Assembly: GCA_019414515.1 (NCBI GenBank) | Contig: DXLX01000023.1 | Coordinates: 94,709 to 158,708, forward strand | Reading direction: 5' to 3' | Source: Collinsella sp. | GTDB taxonomy: Bacteria > Actinomycetota > Coriobacteriia > Coriobacteriales > Coriobacteriaceae | DNA length: 64,000 nt | Part shown: in pieces, positions 32,843 through 40,910 of the stretch | Layout of the letters: each line of letters opens with the position of its first letter | How positions within the stretch are numbered: the first letter of the stretch is position 1 | Program-made: the position numbers and the translations under genes | The notes under the pieces: model-generated | Databases searched by the model: none | What the model was told of the DNA's origin: nothing | Seen by the model: the letters and a program-made list of their open reading frames with translations, nothing else

Positions 32843-34622
32843 ACTCGTTGAGAAGCCTTGCGGCTTCGGCGGCCATGTTCTCGACCGTCATGCCGTTCTG
32901 CGCGAGCAGTTCGTTGGGGTCGTAGCGGTCGGGGAAGCCCTTGGCGATGCCGAAGGTGCGCGTGCGCAACGGCGTGCATGCTAGATAACATGCCACGCGC
33001 TCACCCCAGCCGCCGTCCAAGATGCCGTCCTCGAGGGTGATGACAACGCGATGCTCGGCGGCAAGGCTGTCGAGGAACTCGCGGTCGAGCTCGGTTGCAA
33101 AGCGCGGGTTGACGAGTGTGGCCTCGATACCGTACTCGGCAGTCAGACGGTTTGCCACGCGCTCGCCCAGCTCAAAGAAATCGCCGAGCGCGAGTACGGC
33201 AACGTCGCGACCCTGGCGCATCACGTTGTAGCGAACGACGCTGTAGCCGGTGCCCTCGGCGGGCGCCAGATCGGGGCGGCTTACCAAGCCGATGCCCGGT
33301 ACGCGGATTGCCACGGGATGCTCGCGGTGGTTGAGCGACCAGCTCAGCATGGACAGGTATTCCTCCATGCAGGCCGGCGCTAGGTAGCGCATGTTGGGAA
33401 GTCCGCCCAGCATGGAAATATCAAAGAACGAAAGGTGCGTCTCGGACGTGGTGCCAAAGATCGACGCGCCAAACACCAGGATGGTTGCAGAGGCGTCGTT
33501 GAGGCACAGGTCGTGCCACAGCTCGTCGTAGGCGCGCTGCAAAAACGTGCCGTACACACCAAAGACTGGCTTGGCGCCCGAGCGTGCAAGCGCGGTGGCA
33601 AAGGTCACGGCGTGCTCCTCGGCAATGCCCACGTCGACAAACTGCTTGCCTGCCGCGGCGCGAAGCTCGGGTGTAAAGCCCATGATGTAGGGCGTGGCGG
33701 CCGTGATGCCCACGACCTGCGGATCGCGCTCGATGGCGGCGCTGAGCGCCTCGCCCGTAATATCGGCATAGGTGCGCGGTGCGGGCTCGCTCGGGTGGCC
33801 CGGGCAAAGTTTGCGGCCGGTTGCCATATCGAAGGGCCCCACATGATGCCAGTGCTCGGGGTCGCTCTGGGCTGGCTCAAAGCCCTTGCCCTTGGCGGTG
33901 GAGACATGCAGCACGATGGGATGATCGATATCGCGCAGCTCCTGCAGCGTATCGACCAGCGCTTGGACATCGTTACCGGCGTCCAGGTAGCGATAGTCGA
34001 GCCCCAGCGCGCGGAAAACGTTGCGCTCACAGGTGCCGTTGCTGGCGCGCAGCTCGGCCAGATTGCGATAGAGGCCACCGTGGTTTTCGGCGATGGACTG
34101 GTCGTTATCGTTGACGATGATGATCAGGTTGCTGTCGAGCTCGGCGGCATTGTTAAAGCCCTCAAACGCCAGGCCGCCCGAAAGCGAACCGTCGCCAATA
34201 ACGGTAATGACGTTATACGTGTCACCCGCCAGGTCGCGCGCGTGGGCAAGGCCGCAGCCCAAGCTCACCGAGGTCGAGGTATGCCCCATGGCAAACAGGT
34301 CGTGCTCGGACTCGTCGGGATTGGCAAAGCCAGAAGCCTCACCATAACGCTCCGGATCGATATAAGTGTACGCGCGCCCGGTCAGCGCCTTGTGGGCGTA
34401 GGTCTGGTGCGAAACGTCAAAGACAATCTTGTCGATAGGGGAGTTAAACACGCGATGAAGCGCAACCGTAAGCTCAACGACGCCCAGGTTGGGGGCAACG
34501 TGTCCGCCGACAGCGGCGGAGCTTTCGAGGATGGCGTGGCGAATCTCGCCGCAGAGCAGCGGAAGCTCGGCGCGGTCGAGAGCCTTGACGTCCTCGGGCG
34601 TTGTCGTTTGCGTAAGCAGCAT
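32841..34622 (-). CDS. dxs: 1-deoxy-D-xylulose-5-phosphate synthase
   Basis: A 593-residue thiamine-diphosphate enzyme joining pyruvate and glyceraldehyde 3-phosphate in the first step of the MEP isoprenoid pathway. Visible motifs: SSAAVGGHVAPNLGVVELT at the N-terminus, VSHQTYAHKALTGR, the ThDP-binding GDGSLSGGLAFEGFNNA, the pyrimidine-domain DVGIAEEHAVTFA and the C-terminal transketolase domain ending in GIAKGFPDRYDPNELL. Slightly shorter than the 620 residues common in the family. It stands alone, divergent from the HD-domain gene. Confidence 0.93.
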   Translation of the reverse strand: MLLTQTTTPEDVKALDRAELPLLCGEIRHAILESSAAVGGHVAPNLGVVELTVALHRVFNSPIDKIVFDVSHQTYAHKALTGRAYTYIDPERYGEASGFANPDESEHDLFAMGHTSTSVSLGCGLAHARDLAGDTYNVITVIGDGSLSGGLAFEGFNNAAELDSNLIIIVNDNDQSIAENHGGLYRNLAELRASNGTCERNVFRALGLDYRYLDAGNDVQALVDTLQELRDIDHPIVLHVSTAKGKGFEPAQSDPEHWHHVGPFDMATGRKLCPGHPSEPAPRTYADITGEALSAAIERDPQVVGITAATPYIMGFTPELRAAAGKQFVDVGIAEEHAVTFATALARSGAKPVFGVYGTFLQRAYDELWHDLCLNDASATILVFGASIFGTTSETHLSFFDISMLGGLPNMRYLAPACMEEYLSMLSWSLNHREHPVAIRVPGIGLVSRPDLAPAEGTGYSVVRYNVMRQGRDVAVLALGDFFELGERVANRLTAEYGIEATLVNPRFATELDREFLDSLAAEHRVVITLEDGILDGGWGERVACYLACTPLRTRTFGIAKGFPDRYDPNELLAQNGMTVENMAAEAARLLNE

Positions 34623-34850
34623 CGTTGTGGGTTACTCCATGCGAATCGAGCGCCGGCGCTCCCTCGGCCGACACAATTGCACAAGACAGTCTCGCACATT
34701 TTGGCGTTTGATATGTGACGGCGGCGCGGTAATTCGCCAACTGGTGGGGCAAAACGTTTTGTCCGATGCCATACTGATGTGTTCCATGATGTTTTTATCG
34801 ATTGTGCACAGGCCGTGGCTTGCCGCCGTGAGCCGCTGGAAGGAGGCAGC

Positions 34851-35387
34851 ATGTCCGATGCCGTTCGTGCCGAGAAAATCGCGTGCGAAGTAGACCATGC
34901 TGCCCGTCAACTGGCGCAGGCGGGCCGTCTGGACCTGACGCGCGAGTTTATCCAGCATGGCGACGTGACGGTCTATGCACATGTGACCTCGGTGGCACGG
35001 GCAAGTCTGTCCTTTGCCGAGCACTTGGGCCGTGCTGGCATTTCGATCGACCGTGCCTCGCTGCTGCGCGGAGCCTTGTTACACGATTACTTTCTCTATG
35101 ACTGGCACGATCCCGATCCGAGCCATCGCCTGCACGGATTTCGGCATCCGTTTTTTGCCCTGGCGCGTGCCGAGGAAGATTTTGAGCTGACGTCTCGTGA
35201 GCGGAATATTATCGTACGCCATATGTTTCCGCTGGTGCCGGTGCCGCCGACGTGTCGTGAGGCATGGATTGTGTGCCTGGCGGATAAATGGTGTGCTCTG
35301 CGTGAGACGGTCGCCGGTCGTCTGCGGCGCAAGGACGAGACAGACGATAGCGTGAGTAAAGCATCGAGCGAAAAGAGGAGAGGGTAG
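34851..35387 (+). CDS. HD-domain hydrolase
   Basis: A 178-residue HD-superfamily protein. The histidine in HVTSVARASLSFAEHL, the HD pair in LLHDYFLYDW and a downstream histidine in RHPFFALARAEED form the expected metal site. AGGAGG precedes ATG 34851. It is 3 bases from the next gene (GTG 35391), so the two are co-transcribed. Such small HD proteins often act on nucleotides or phosphomonoesters; the substrate is unknown. Confidence 0.85.
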   Translation: MSDAVRAEKIACEVDHAARQLAQAGRLDLTREFIQHGDVTVYAHVTSVARASLSFAEHLGRAGISIDRASLLRGALLHDYFLYDWHDPDPSHRLHGFRHPFFALARAEEDFELTSRERNIIVRHMFPLVPVPPTCREAWIVCLADKWCALRETVAGRLRRKDETDDSVSKASSEKRRG

Positions 35388-35390
35388 ACG

Positions 35391-36410
35391 GTGGGGACCG
35401 CGATTGATATGGCGTTTGGCGGTGCGACGCTTGCCGCCTGCCCACTCTCGGCACTGGTGCTCTCGTTTGCCTTTTACGGGTTTTGCGGTTGGGCATGGGA
35501 GTCGACAGTATGCGCCATGCTCAATCACGGACGATTTGCCAACAGTGGCTTTTTGCTGGGGCCGTGTTGTCCTATCTATGGTGTGGGCGGCATTGCCTGC
35601 TGGCTGCTGTTGCGCGGGATTCCGGATGCCTCGAGCCAGTTTGTCGCTGCAGCGCTCGTATGCAGCGTGATCGAGTACAGCGTAGGCGTGCTGTTGGAAA
35701 AAACAACGGGCGCTCGCTTTTGGGATTACTCGCACCTGCCGTTTAACCTGCACGGACGCATCTGTCTGTACTGGGCCTGCGCGTTTGGCTTGGGTGCGTT
35801 GTGTATTTGCCGTTTAGTGGAGCCGGCATTGCTGGGGCTGCTTGGCCATCTGCCGGTGCTGATTGTGCGGCTGTCCGCCTTTATCGTCGCGGTCGCGATG
35901 ATGGTCGACGCGGTGTGCTCGTTGGCGAGTTGGCGGCGTCTGTCTGATCAGCTGGAGCGCGTCCGGGCCGACCTTGCCGACCGCATTAACGAGTCGCTTG
36001 CCGATGCGTCCGACTCTATGCTCGAACGTATTCCCGATTCGGCGATCGGCTCGGTGGCACAGACGCATATCCGCAGCCGTGCCGTTAACGCGTGGCTGGC
36101 CGAGCTGGGCGACGCCGCGCTCGATGCCCTGCGCGAGAAGGCTTCGATGCCGACGTTTATCGCGGATGGTGCTCGCGGCCTGGCGCTTGCCGCCCGCCGC
36201 GTGGCCGATGCCGCGCCGAACATGCCGCGTCCGTCGCTCAGTCGTCGCCTTGCCGGCAAGCGCATGAGCCGTCCGGTGCCAAGCGTGTCACTCAGTCGTC
36301 GTGACCTGCGCTTTTTCAATGCCTTCCCGCGTCTGCGCATCAATCGCTACGAAGGTGTCATTCGAGCTACCGACCTCCGCGACCGAGCCCGCGAGCTGTT
36401 CCGCCACTAG
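35391..36410 (+). CDS. Putative ABC-transporter type IV (CmpB-like) membrane protein
   Basis: A 339-residue protein. The first half has about five membrane spans with the family markers FYGFCGWAWESTVCA, GFLLGPCCPIYGVGG and WDYSHLPFNLHGRICLYWA, recognised as the PF06541-type family. The second half is a charged helical cytosolic region. GTG start directly after the HD-domain gene. Despite the family name, no transport activity is established. Confidence 0.82.
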   Translation: MGTAIDMAFGGATLAACPLSALVLSFAFYGFCGWAWESTVCAMLNHGRFANSGFLLGPCCPIYGVGGIACWLLLRGIPDASSQFVAAALVCSVIEYSVGVLLEKTTGARFWDYSHLPFNLHGRICLYWACAFGLGALCICRLVEPALLGLLGHLPVLIVRLSAFIVAVAMMVDAVCSLASWRRLSDQLERVRADLADRINESLADASDSMLERIPDSAIGSVAQTHIRSRAVNAWLAELGDAALDALREKASMPTFIADGARGLALAARRVADAAPNMPRPSLSRRLAGKRMSRPVPSVSLSRRDLRFFNAFPRLRINRYEGVIRATDLRDRARELFRH

Positions 36411-36608
36411 CCGGGACGGGCGCGCTCACGGCTTCCTTGCTCGCGTATTTCCCGTTCGTTTCGCGTCCGTTGCCGCGCCGTTTCCAAGATTGCGGCGCCG
36501 TTTCCATTCGACAACGCCGCGTTTAACAACGCCGTATCTGGTCTACACCAGTTGCCCCTCGGCCGCATTATGGGCGCCGACAACGTTCATGCGACCAAGG
36601 GAGAGCAA

Positions 36609-37886
36609 ATGTACGATACGGGATCGACAACGTTTATGCTCATCTGCACCATGCTCGTGTTTTTAATGACACCGGGTCTGGCGTTTTTCTATGGCGGCCT
36701 GTCTAGGCGCAAAAATGTCATCAACACCATGCTCATGTGCTTTGGCGCCATTGGTCTGGTTGGTGTGCTGTGGATTGTTGCCGGCTGGTCTCTGGCCTAT
36801 GGCGGCGACGGTTCGAGTCCGTTTATTGGAGGCCTTGACCAGCTGCTGTGCCTGCCGGTGCTCAACCAGGTGCTGCAGGCGGCCGAGGGCAATGCTGCGG
36901 ACGGTGCCGTCTACCCTCAGATTATCAACATCGCCTTCCAGATGGCATTTGCCATGATCACGGCTGCTATCGTCACGGGCAGCCTGGCCGGCCGCGTTAA
37001 GTTCGGTGCCACGACGGCCTTCCTGGGCATTTGGCTGCTCGTGGTCTATGCGCCGCTTGCTCACATGGTTTGGGGCGGCGAGGGCTCCTTTATCGGCGAT
37101 ATCATCGGCGCGCTCGACTTTGCCGGCGGCGACGTGGTGCACATCTCGTCTGGTCTTACGGGCCTGATTCTCTGCTTAATGCTCGGCCGTCGTCGCGGCT
37201 TTGGCATGGTGAGCTACCGTCCGCATAACGTGCCGTTTGTGGCGCTGGGAGCCGGCCTGCTTTGGTTTGGCTGGTTTGGCTTTAACGGCGGCAGCGAGTT
37301 CAAGGCCGACGCCGTGGCGGCACTTGCCATCCTCAATACCGTGACGGCCAGCGCGGCGGGCATGGTCTCGTGGCTTGCCGTCGAGCGCGCGCACACCGGT
37401 CGACCCACGCTGGTGGGCGCCAGCACCGGTCTGGTTGCGGGCCTTGTGGTGGTCACGTCGGGCGCGGGCTTTGTTGAGCCGTGGGCGGCGCTGGTCATGG
37501 GCCTGATCGTATCTCCCGTCTGCTACCTGGCCATCAGCCATCTTAAGACCAAATTTGGCTACGACGATGCGCTCGACGCGTTTGGCTGCCACGGCATCGG
37601 CGGCATCCTGGGCGGCGTGCTCACGGGGCTGTTCTGCGTGCCGGAGCTCTCGTGGACCGGTAAGGGCGGCCTGTTCTACACGGGCGACGTGTCGCTGCTT
37701 GTCTCGCAGGTTCTGGGCATTGTGGTGACGGTCGTTATTGTGCTGATGCTCGACTTGGTGATCGCCGCGGTGGTCAAGGCGCTGTTCCACGGTAGCCTGC
37801 GCGTGGACGAGGCCGACGAGGCACTGGGCCTGGATGCGAGTCAACACGGCGAGAGCGCATATCCCTCCTTCTCGGGACTTGACTAG
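36609..37886 (+). CDS. amtB: Ammonium transporter AmtB
   Basis: A 425-residue Amt/MEP/Rh-family ammonium channel with about eleven spans and no signal peptide. Signature DFAGGDVVHISSGLTGL carries the first pore histidine, and DAFGCHGIGGILGG the second. Start ATG 36609 after GGGAGAGC; the upstream frame has no site. It is followed after 146 bases by the P-II gene, the standard amtB-glnK pair, with a large palindrome in between. Gap 36411-36608 shows no clear feature. Confidence 0.95.
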   Translation: MYDTGSTTFMLICTMLVFLMTPGLAFFYGGLSRRKNVINTMLMCFGAIGLVGVLWIVAGWSLAYGGDGSSPFIGGLDQLLCLPVLNQVLQAAEGNAADGAVYPQIINIAFQMAFAMITAAIVTGSLAGRVKFGATTAFLGIWLLVVYAPLAHMVWGGEGSFIGDIIGALDFAGGDVVHISSGLTGLILCLMLGRRRGFGMVSYRPHNVPFVALGAGLLWFGWFGFNGGSEFKADAVAALAILNTVTASAAGMVSWLAVERAHTGRPTLVGASTGLVAGLVVVTSGAGFVEPWAALVMGLIVSPVCYLAISHLKTKFGYDDALDAFGCHGIGGILGGVLTGLFCVPELSWTGKGGLFYTGDVSLLVSQVLGIVVTVVIVLMLDLVIAAVVKALFHGSLRVDEADEALGLDASQHGESAYPSFSGLD

Positions 37887-37891
37887 CGGCT

Positions 37892-37985
37892 TCCCCAGGC
37901 ACCGCACCTTGGGTTTCAAACCGTCGCTTGCGTACAAAAGTACGCGGCGCTCCTCTTTCAACCCAATCTGCGGCACCTGGGAAAC
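37892..37985. repeat. Long imperfect hairpin between amtB and glnK (element F)
   Basis: Left arm TTCCCCAGGCACCGCACCTT (37892-37911) continuing to TGGGTT pairs with AACCCA..CTGCGGCACCTGGGAA (37961-37984). The tip is a perfect GCGTAC-AAAA-GTACGC hairpin at 37931-37946. Total about 94 bases, beginning 5 bases after the amtB stop codon. Could be a regulatory or processing structure or another repeat family. Confidence 0.75.
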
Positions 37986-38032
37986 CCGCGTCTCATGTAA
38001 AGGGATACGTTGATTATTGAGAGGAATTCATT

Positions 38033-38371
38033 ATGAAAAAGATCACGGCTATCGTGCGCCAGGAGAAGCTTGAGGTTCTTAAAGATGCGCTGTTTGCTGC
38101 CGATGTTCGCGGCATGACCATCAACCAGGTGCAGGGCTGCGGCGCGCAGCATGGCTGGAAGGAATACGTGCGCGGCAACGAGTTGCTTGTCAACACGATC
38201 CCTAAGGTGCAGTTCACCCTCATCTGCGCCGATGAACATGTCGACGGAATTGTCGACATCATCTGCAATGCCGCCCGCACCGGCGCCGTCGGCGACGGCA
38301 AGATCTGGGTCGAGCCGGTCGAGGAAGTCATCCGCATCCGTACCGGCGAACGCGGCCCCGCTGCGGTGTAG
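38033..38371 (+). CDS. glnK: P-II nitrogen regulatory protein
   Basis: A 112-residue P-II signal protein that binds 2-oxoglutarate and ATP/ADP and gates AmtB. The C-terminal signature TGAVGDGKIWVEPVEEVIRIRTGE is intact in the sections that matter (GDGKIWV, RIRTGE). In the T-loop, Arg47 is kept but the position of the uridylylated Tyr51 is Leu (RGNELL instead of RGAEY). So control by uridylylation at this site is not possible; regulation by ligands alone is inferred. GAGAGGA precedes the ATG. Confidence 0.93.
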   Translation: MKKITAIVRQEKLEVLKDALFAADVRGMTINQVQGCGAQHGWKEYVRGNELLVNTIPKVQFTLICADEHVDGIVDIICNAARTGAVGDGKIWVEPVEEVIRIRTGERGPAAV

Positions 38372-38452
38372 GACAATCTTTCGCCTGACGGGCGCGCCTC
38401 TCTTGGGGCGCGCCCGTTCTCGTCTACAATATCGTGCAGACGAAGGAGAGGC

Positions 38453-39316
38453 ATGCCCATGATCAAGATGTTTGCGAGTGACTTAGACGGAACACTGCTG
38501 AACGCCCTGCACGAAGCAGATGGGACCATCCGCCGTGCCATTCGCGAGCTGACCGAGGCTGGCCTGCATGTGGTTCCTGCGACCGGGCGCTCGACGTTGC
38601 CGATCGGCGAACATGGCTTTACGGGGCTGGCGCTCGATGCCTGCTGCTCTAACGGCTCCATTGTGCGCGACAGTCATGGCGAGGTGCTCAAGACCTGGAC
38701 CATCGATCCGCAGATCACCGAGGAGCTGCTCAAGGAGTTCCCGGACATTTGCTTTGATTGCTCCACGCCCGATGGCATGTTCTCGAGCGGCTCGTTCGAG
38801 ATGCATCAGGCGGGCTTTAAAAAGGACAGTCCTATCAAGCGCATCGTGATGCGCGGCATGCGTGCACGTGGCGGGTATCACGAGGAACAGTATTTCGACC
38901 AGTCGATCGGTGACATTCTGCGCCACGATGTGTGCAAGATCAACTGCCGTGTGATCTCGCCCGAGCTGGAGCGCGACCTTAAGGCGTATTTGGCCGAGCG
39001 CTCGGACCGCGTGGTCAACGCGCCGTTTGACCCGGTGATGTTTGAGATCACGGATGTGGCATGCAACAAGGGCGAGAGCGTGGCCTGGCTGGCGGGCTAC
39101 TACGGCATTGCCGAGGATGAGGTCGCGGTTTACGGAGACGGCGGCAACGACATCGCCATGCTCAAACGCTTCCGCCACAGCTACGCGACCAAAAACGCAA
39201 GCGATGCCGCCAAGGCCGCCGCGAGCGCAACTATCGGCAGTTGCATGGTCCACGCCGTCCCCAAACACATGCTCGCCACCATGCGCAAGCAAAACTCTCG
39301 CACCGTCATCGAATAA
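38453..39316 (+). CDS. Cof-type HAD-superfamily phosphatase
   Basis: A 287-residue HAD-IIB hydrolase. Motif I DLDGTLLN, motif II PATGR, motif IV GDGGNDIAML and a C-terminal cap of the Cof type are present. Typical substrates are sugar phosphates or flavin/pyridoxal phosphates. AGGAGAGGC precedes ATG 38453; ATG 38459 is an alternative. The stop codon's last A is the first base of a perfect palindrome. Confidence 0.9.
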   Translation: MPMIKMFASDLDGTLLNALHEADGTIRRAIRELTEAGLHVVPATGRSTLPIGEHGFTGLALDACCSNGSIVRDSHGEVLKTWTIDPQITEELLKEFPDICFDCSTPDGMFSSGSFEMHQAGFKKDSPIKRIVMRGMRARGGYHEEQYFDQSIGDILRHDVCKINCRVISPELERDLKAYLAERSDRVVNAPFDPVMFEITDVACNKGESVAWLAGYYGIAEDEVAVYGDGGNDIAMLKRFRHSYATKNASDAAKAAASATIGSCMVHAVPKHMLATMRKQNSRTVIE

Positions 39317-39346
39317 TGTGACAAAGGGACAGTCCCTTTGTCACAT
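39316..39346. repeat. GGGACAG-type perfect palindrome after the HAD gene (X1)
   Basis: ATGTGACAAAGGGAC and GTCCCTTTGTCACAT flank a single central A; 15-bp perfect arms. The first base belongs to the TAA stop codon of the HAD gene. Confidence 0.88.
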
Positions 39347-39390
39347 GGGAGATGCCGGCTTTTGGCGTATAGGACTGTTACGCTTTCGCC

Positions 39391-39607
39391 ACCAACAAAT
39401 TTCGAGTTATTCGGCCTGTCGGAGGTCGTTAAATGGCTAAAGATGCCCTCGCAGGAACATTCATACCTCTAACGGTGTTTGATTCGGTGACGTAAGTGCG
39501 CAAATGGGCATGTATGCGCTCAAATAAGGACAAAAACTCTCAGATAATCCCGGTGGTGCATTTATGCAGAACCAGCAGCGTGGCCGAATAACTCGAAAAA
39601 TGTAGGT
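39391..39607. mobile_element. MITE-like element, 217 bp
   Basis: Terminal inverted repeats of 26 bp: ACCAACAAATTTCGAGTTAT at 39391 onward and its near-complement ending at 39607, with the core TTTCGAGTTATTCGGCC matching without error. The interior has no convincing gene. No flanking target duplication was established by eye. Confidence 0.7.
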
Positions 39608-39624
39608 AGCAGTTCGGCGACAAG

Positions 39625-39665
39625 CTCGGGTATGGCAAAGGAACTGCTCCTTCGCCATGCCCGAG
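39625..39665. repeat. Short hairpin upstream of the small peptide gene
   Basis: CTCGGGTATGGCAAAGGA (39625-39642) pairs with TCCTTCGCCATGCCCGAG (39648-39665) around a 5-base loop; two G-T pairs only. Confidence 0.75.
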
Positions 39666-39677
39666 TTCCGATCTTCT

Positions 39678-39723
39678 GATATGCGAACAAACATTCGCAT
39701 ATCTAACTGCGCTTTGATAGAAT
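39678..39723 (+). promoter_or_regulatory. Promoter with SOS-like palindrome before the small peptide gene
   Basis: Palindrome GATATGCGAA - CAAACA - TTCGCATATC (39678-39703) contains CGAACAAACATTCG, one mismatch from the LexA consensus. It overlaps a -35-like TTCGCA (39694-39699), 18 bases before TAGAAT (39718-39723). Confidence 0.5.
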
Positions 39724-39787
39724 TGATACTGTTGGCGGCAGTTCCATGTGCCGGGCAACGCCCTCCATCTGATGGGAGGTGATGCCC

Positions 39788-39913
39788 ATGACCGATCTGA
39801 TTGATTTCGTGAGACTTCTGACCGCTTTGGTCTCGTTCTCCACGGCGCTCGTCGGGCTTTCCGAGGCACTCAAGCAACGTTCGAAGCAACGTAAAAGGGG
39901 TCGCCGCCGCTAA
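39788..39913 (+). CDS. Small hydrophobic peptide with basic tail, toxin-like
   Basis: A 41-residue peptide behind a strong GGGAGGTG ribosome site. It starts MTDLIDFVRLLTALVSFST, continues as one predicted membrane helix to about residue 26, and ends in a very basic tail (KQRSKQRKRGRRR). Size and layout are like type I toxin or small SOS-induced membrane peptides. An SOS-like palindrome overlaps its predicted promoter. An imperfect hairpin (39940-39975) follows and could end the transcript. No antisense RNA could be identified by eye. The assignment is tentative, as no homology is known to me. Confidence 0.6.
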   Translation: MTDLIDFVRLLTALVSFSTALVGLSEALKQRSKQRKRGRRR

Positions 39914-40069
39914 GGCGTTGACCCCTTAATCCAAGCAACGGCGCTGCCCAGCTTTCCAGAACTTGGGCTGCCGTCGACACTATTCTACCCACGAATGATA
40001 TTTTGAACAATCGGCAATGCTGCTCCAAAAGCCAGGCACAACTGGCACAACCTAGGCGGTCGCTGAATA

Positions 40070-40096
40070 TGGCAAAGAAACTGTCCCTTTAACACA
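40070..40096 (-). repeat. Degenerate GGGACAG repeat
   Basis: On the minus strand, TGTGTTAAAGGGACAG then TTTCTTTGCCA: loop core kept, arms no longer pair well. Confidence 0.6.
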
Positions 40097-40122
40097 TCCA
40101 AAATATTGCCTTTACGTGTTGA

Positions 40123-40167
40123 TGCACACGGTGTGCAATAATACTCGCACTGTGCAATAGCGCACAG
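40123..40167. promoter_or_regulatory. Operator palindromes upstream of the TetR gene
   Basis: Perfect palindrome TGCACACGGTGTGCA (40123-40137), immediately before TAATACT, a likely -10, and a second CTGTGC - AATAGC - GCACAG at 40150-40167. Both share GTGC half-sites, consistent with autoregulation by the adjacent TetR-family protein. Confidence 0.65.
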
Positions 40168-40188
40168 GCTGAGTAACAAGGAGGACGC

Positions 40189-40899
40189 TTGTCCCAGCTC
40201 GAAAAATGCGACCGCCGGTCCCTTCGCTCGCAGCGTGCCCTTCGCCAGGCACTTGCCAGCGAGCTTGCCGAAAGCGGTGACCTTTCGCGCATTAATGTCG
40301 CGTCGCTCACCGAGCGCGCTGGCCTTACGCGCCGCACGTTCTATTCGCACTACCGCGATATCCCCGACTTTATCAATCAAATCGAGGACGGCTTGCTGGC
40401 CGAGATCCGTGAGCGCATTGAGCTCATCACCGCAGCTCAGCTGCCCGATCTCTATCACAACATCGATGAGCTCGAGCCGGCACCCGGTTCGGTTGAGTTG
40501 CTGCGCTACCTTGCGGCCAACCGCGATTTAATCGGATCGCTGCTGGGCCCGGGCGGCGACCCCGCCTTTATTAAAAAGATCATCGATACCGCACGCGAGG
40601 CCGTGGTGCCGCGCGCACAGACGGGCATTTTGGGCTTGGCGCTGGGCACCTTCTTTGACTACTACGTCACCTATGTCGTGAGTGCCGAGGTCGGCATGAT
40701 CCAGCGTTGGTTTGAGCGTGACCTTTCTGAATCGCCCGAGACCATGGCGCGCATTATGACGGTTATCGCCTTTGTGCGCCCCGGCGACCTGTATGGCCAA
40801 CCCATCGATATCAACGTGCCGGAATACGGCATGAAGCTATTGAACCTGCAGCTCGAGGACGCGGTCGACACCACCGCAACCGTCGAGTCCAACAACTAA
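40189..40899 (+). CDS. TetR-family transcriptional regulator
   Basis: A 236-residue regulator starting at TTG 40189 behind AAGGAGG. The N-terminal helix-turn-helix (INVASLTERAGLTRRTFYSHY) is typical of TetR/AcrR proteins, and the C-terminal domain is helical and of the type found in Gram-positive anaerobes. It lies 11 bases upstream of the giant dehydratase-activase gene and is probably co-transcribed with it, controlling the pair through the palindromes at 40123-40167. The ligand is unknown; an acyl-CoA or hydroxy acid would fit the context. Confidence 0.9.
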   Translation: MSQLEKCDRRSLRSQRALRQALASELAESGDLSRINVASLTERAGLTRRTFYSHYRDIPDFINQIEDGLLAEIRERIELITAAQLPDLYHNIDELEPAPGSVELLRYLAANRDLIGSLLGPGGDPAFIKKIIDTAREAVVPRAQTGILGLALGTFFDYYVTYVVSAEVGMIQRWFERDLSESPETMARIMTVIAFVRPGDLYGQPIDINVPEYGMKLLNLQLEDAVDTTATVESNN

Positions 40900-40910
40900 G
40901 AGGAGAGACA

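Noticed and set aside
39461..39889. 142-residue minus-strand frame over the MITE and small peptide gene.
   Set aside because: It crosses palindromic elements, has no ribosome site and no recognisable domain; the opposite strand carries the better-supported small gene.
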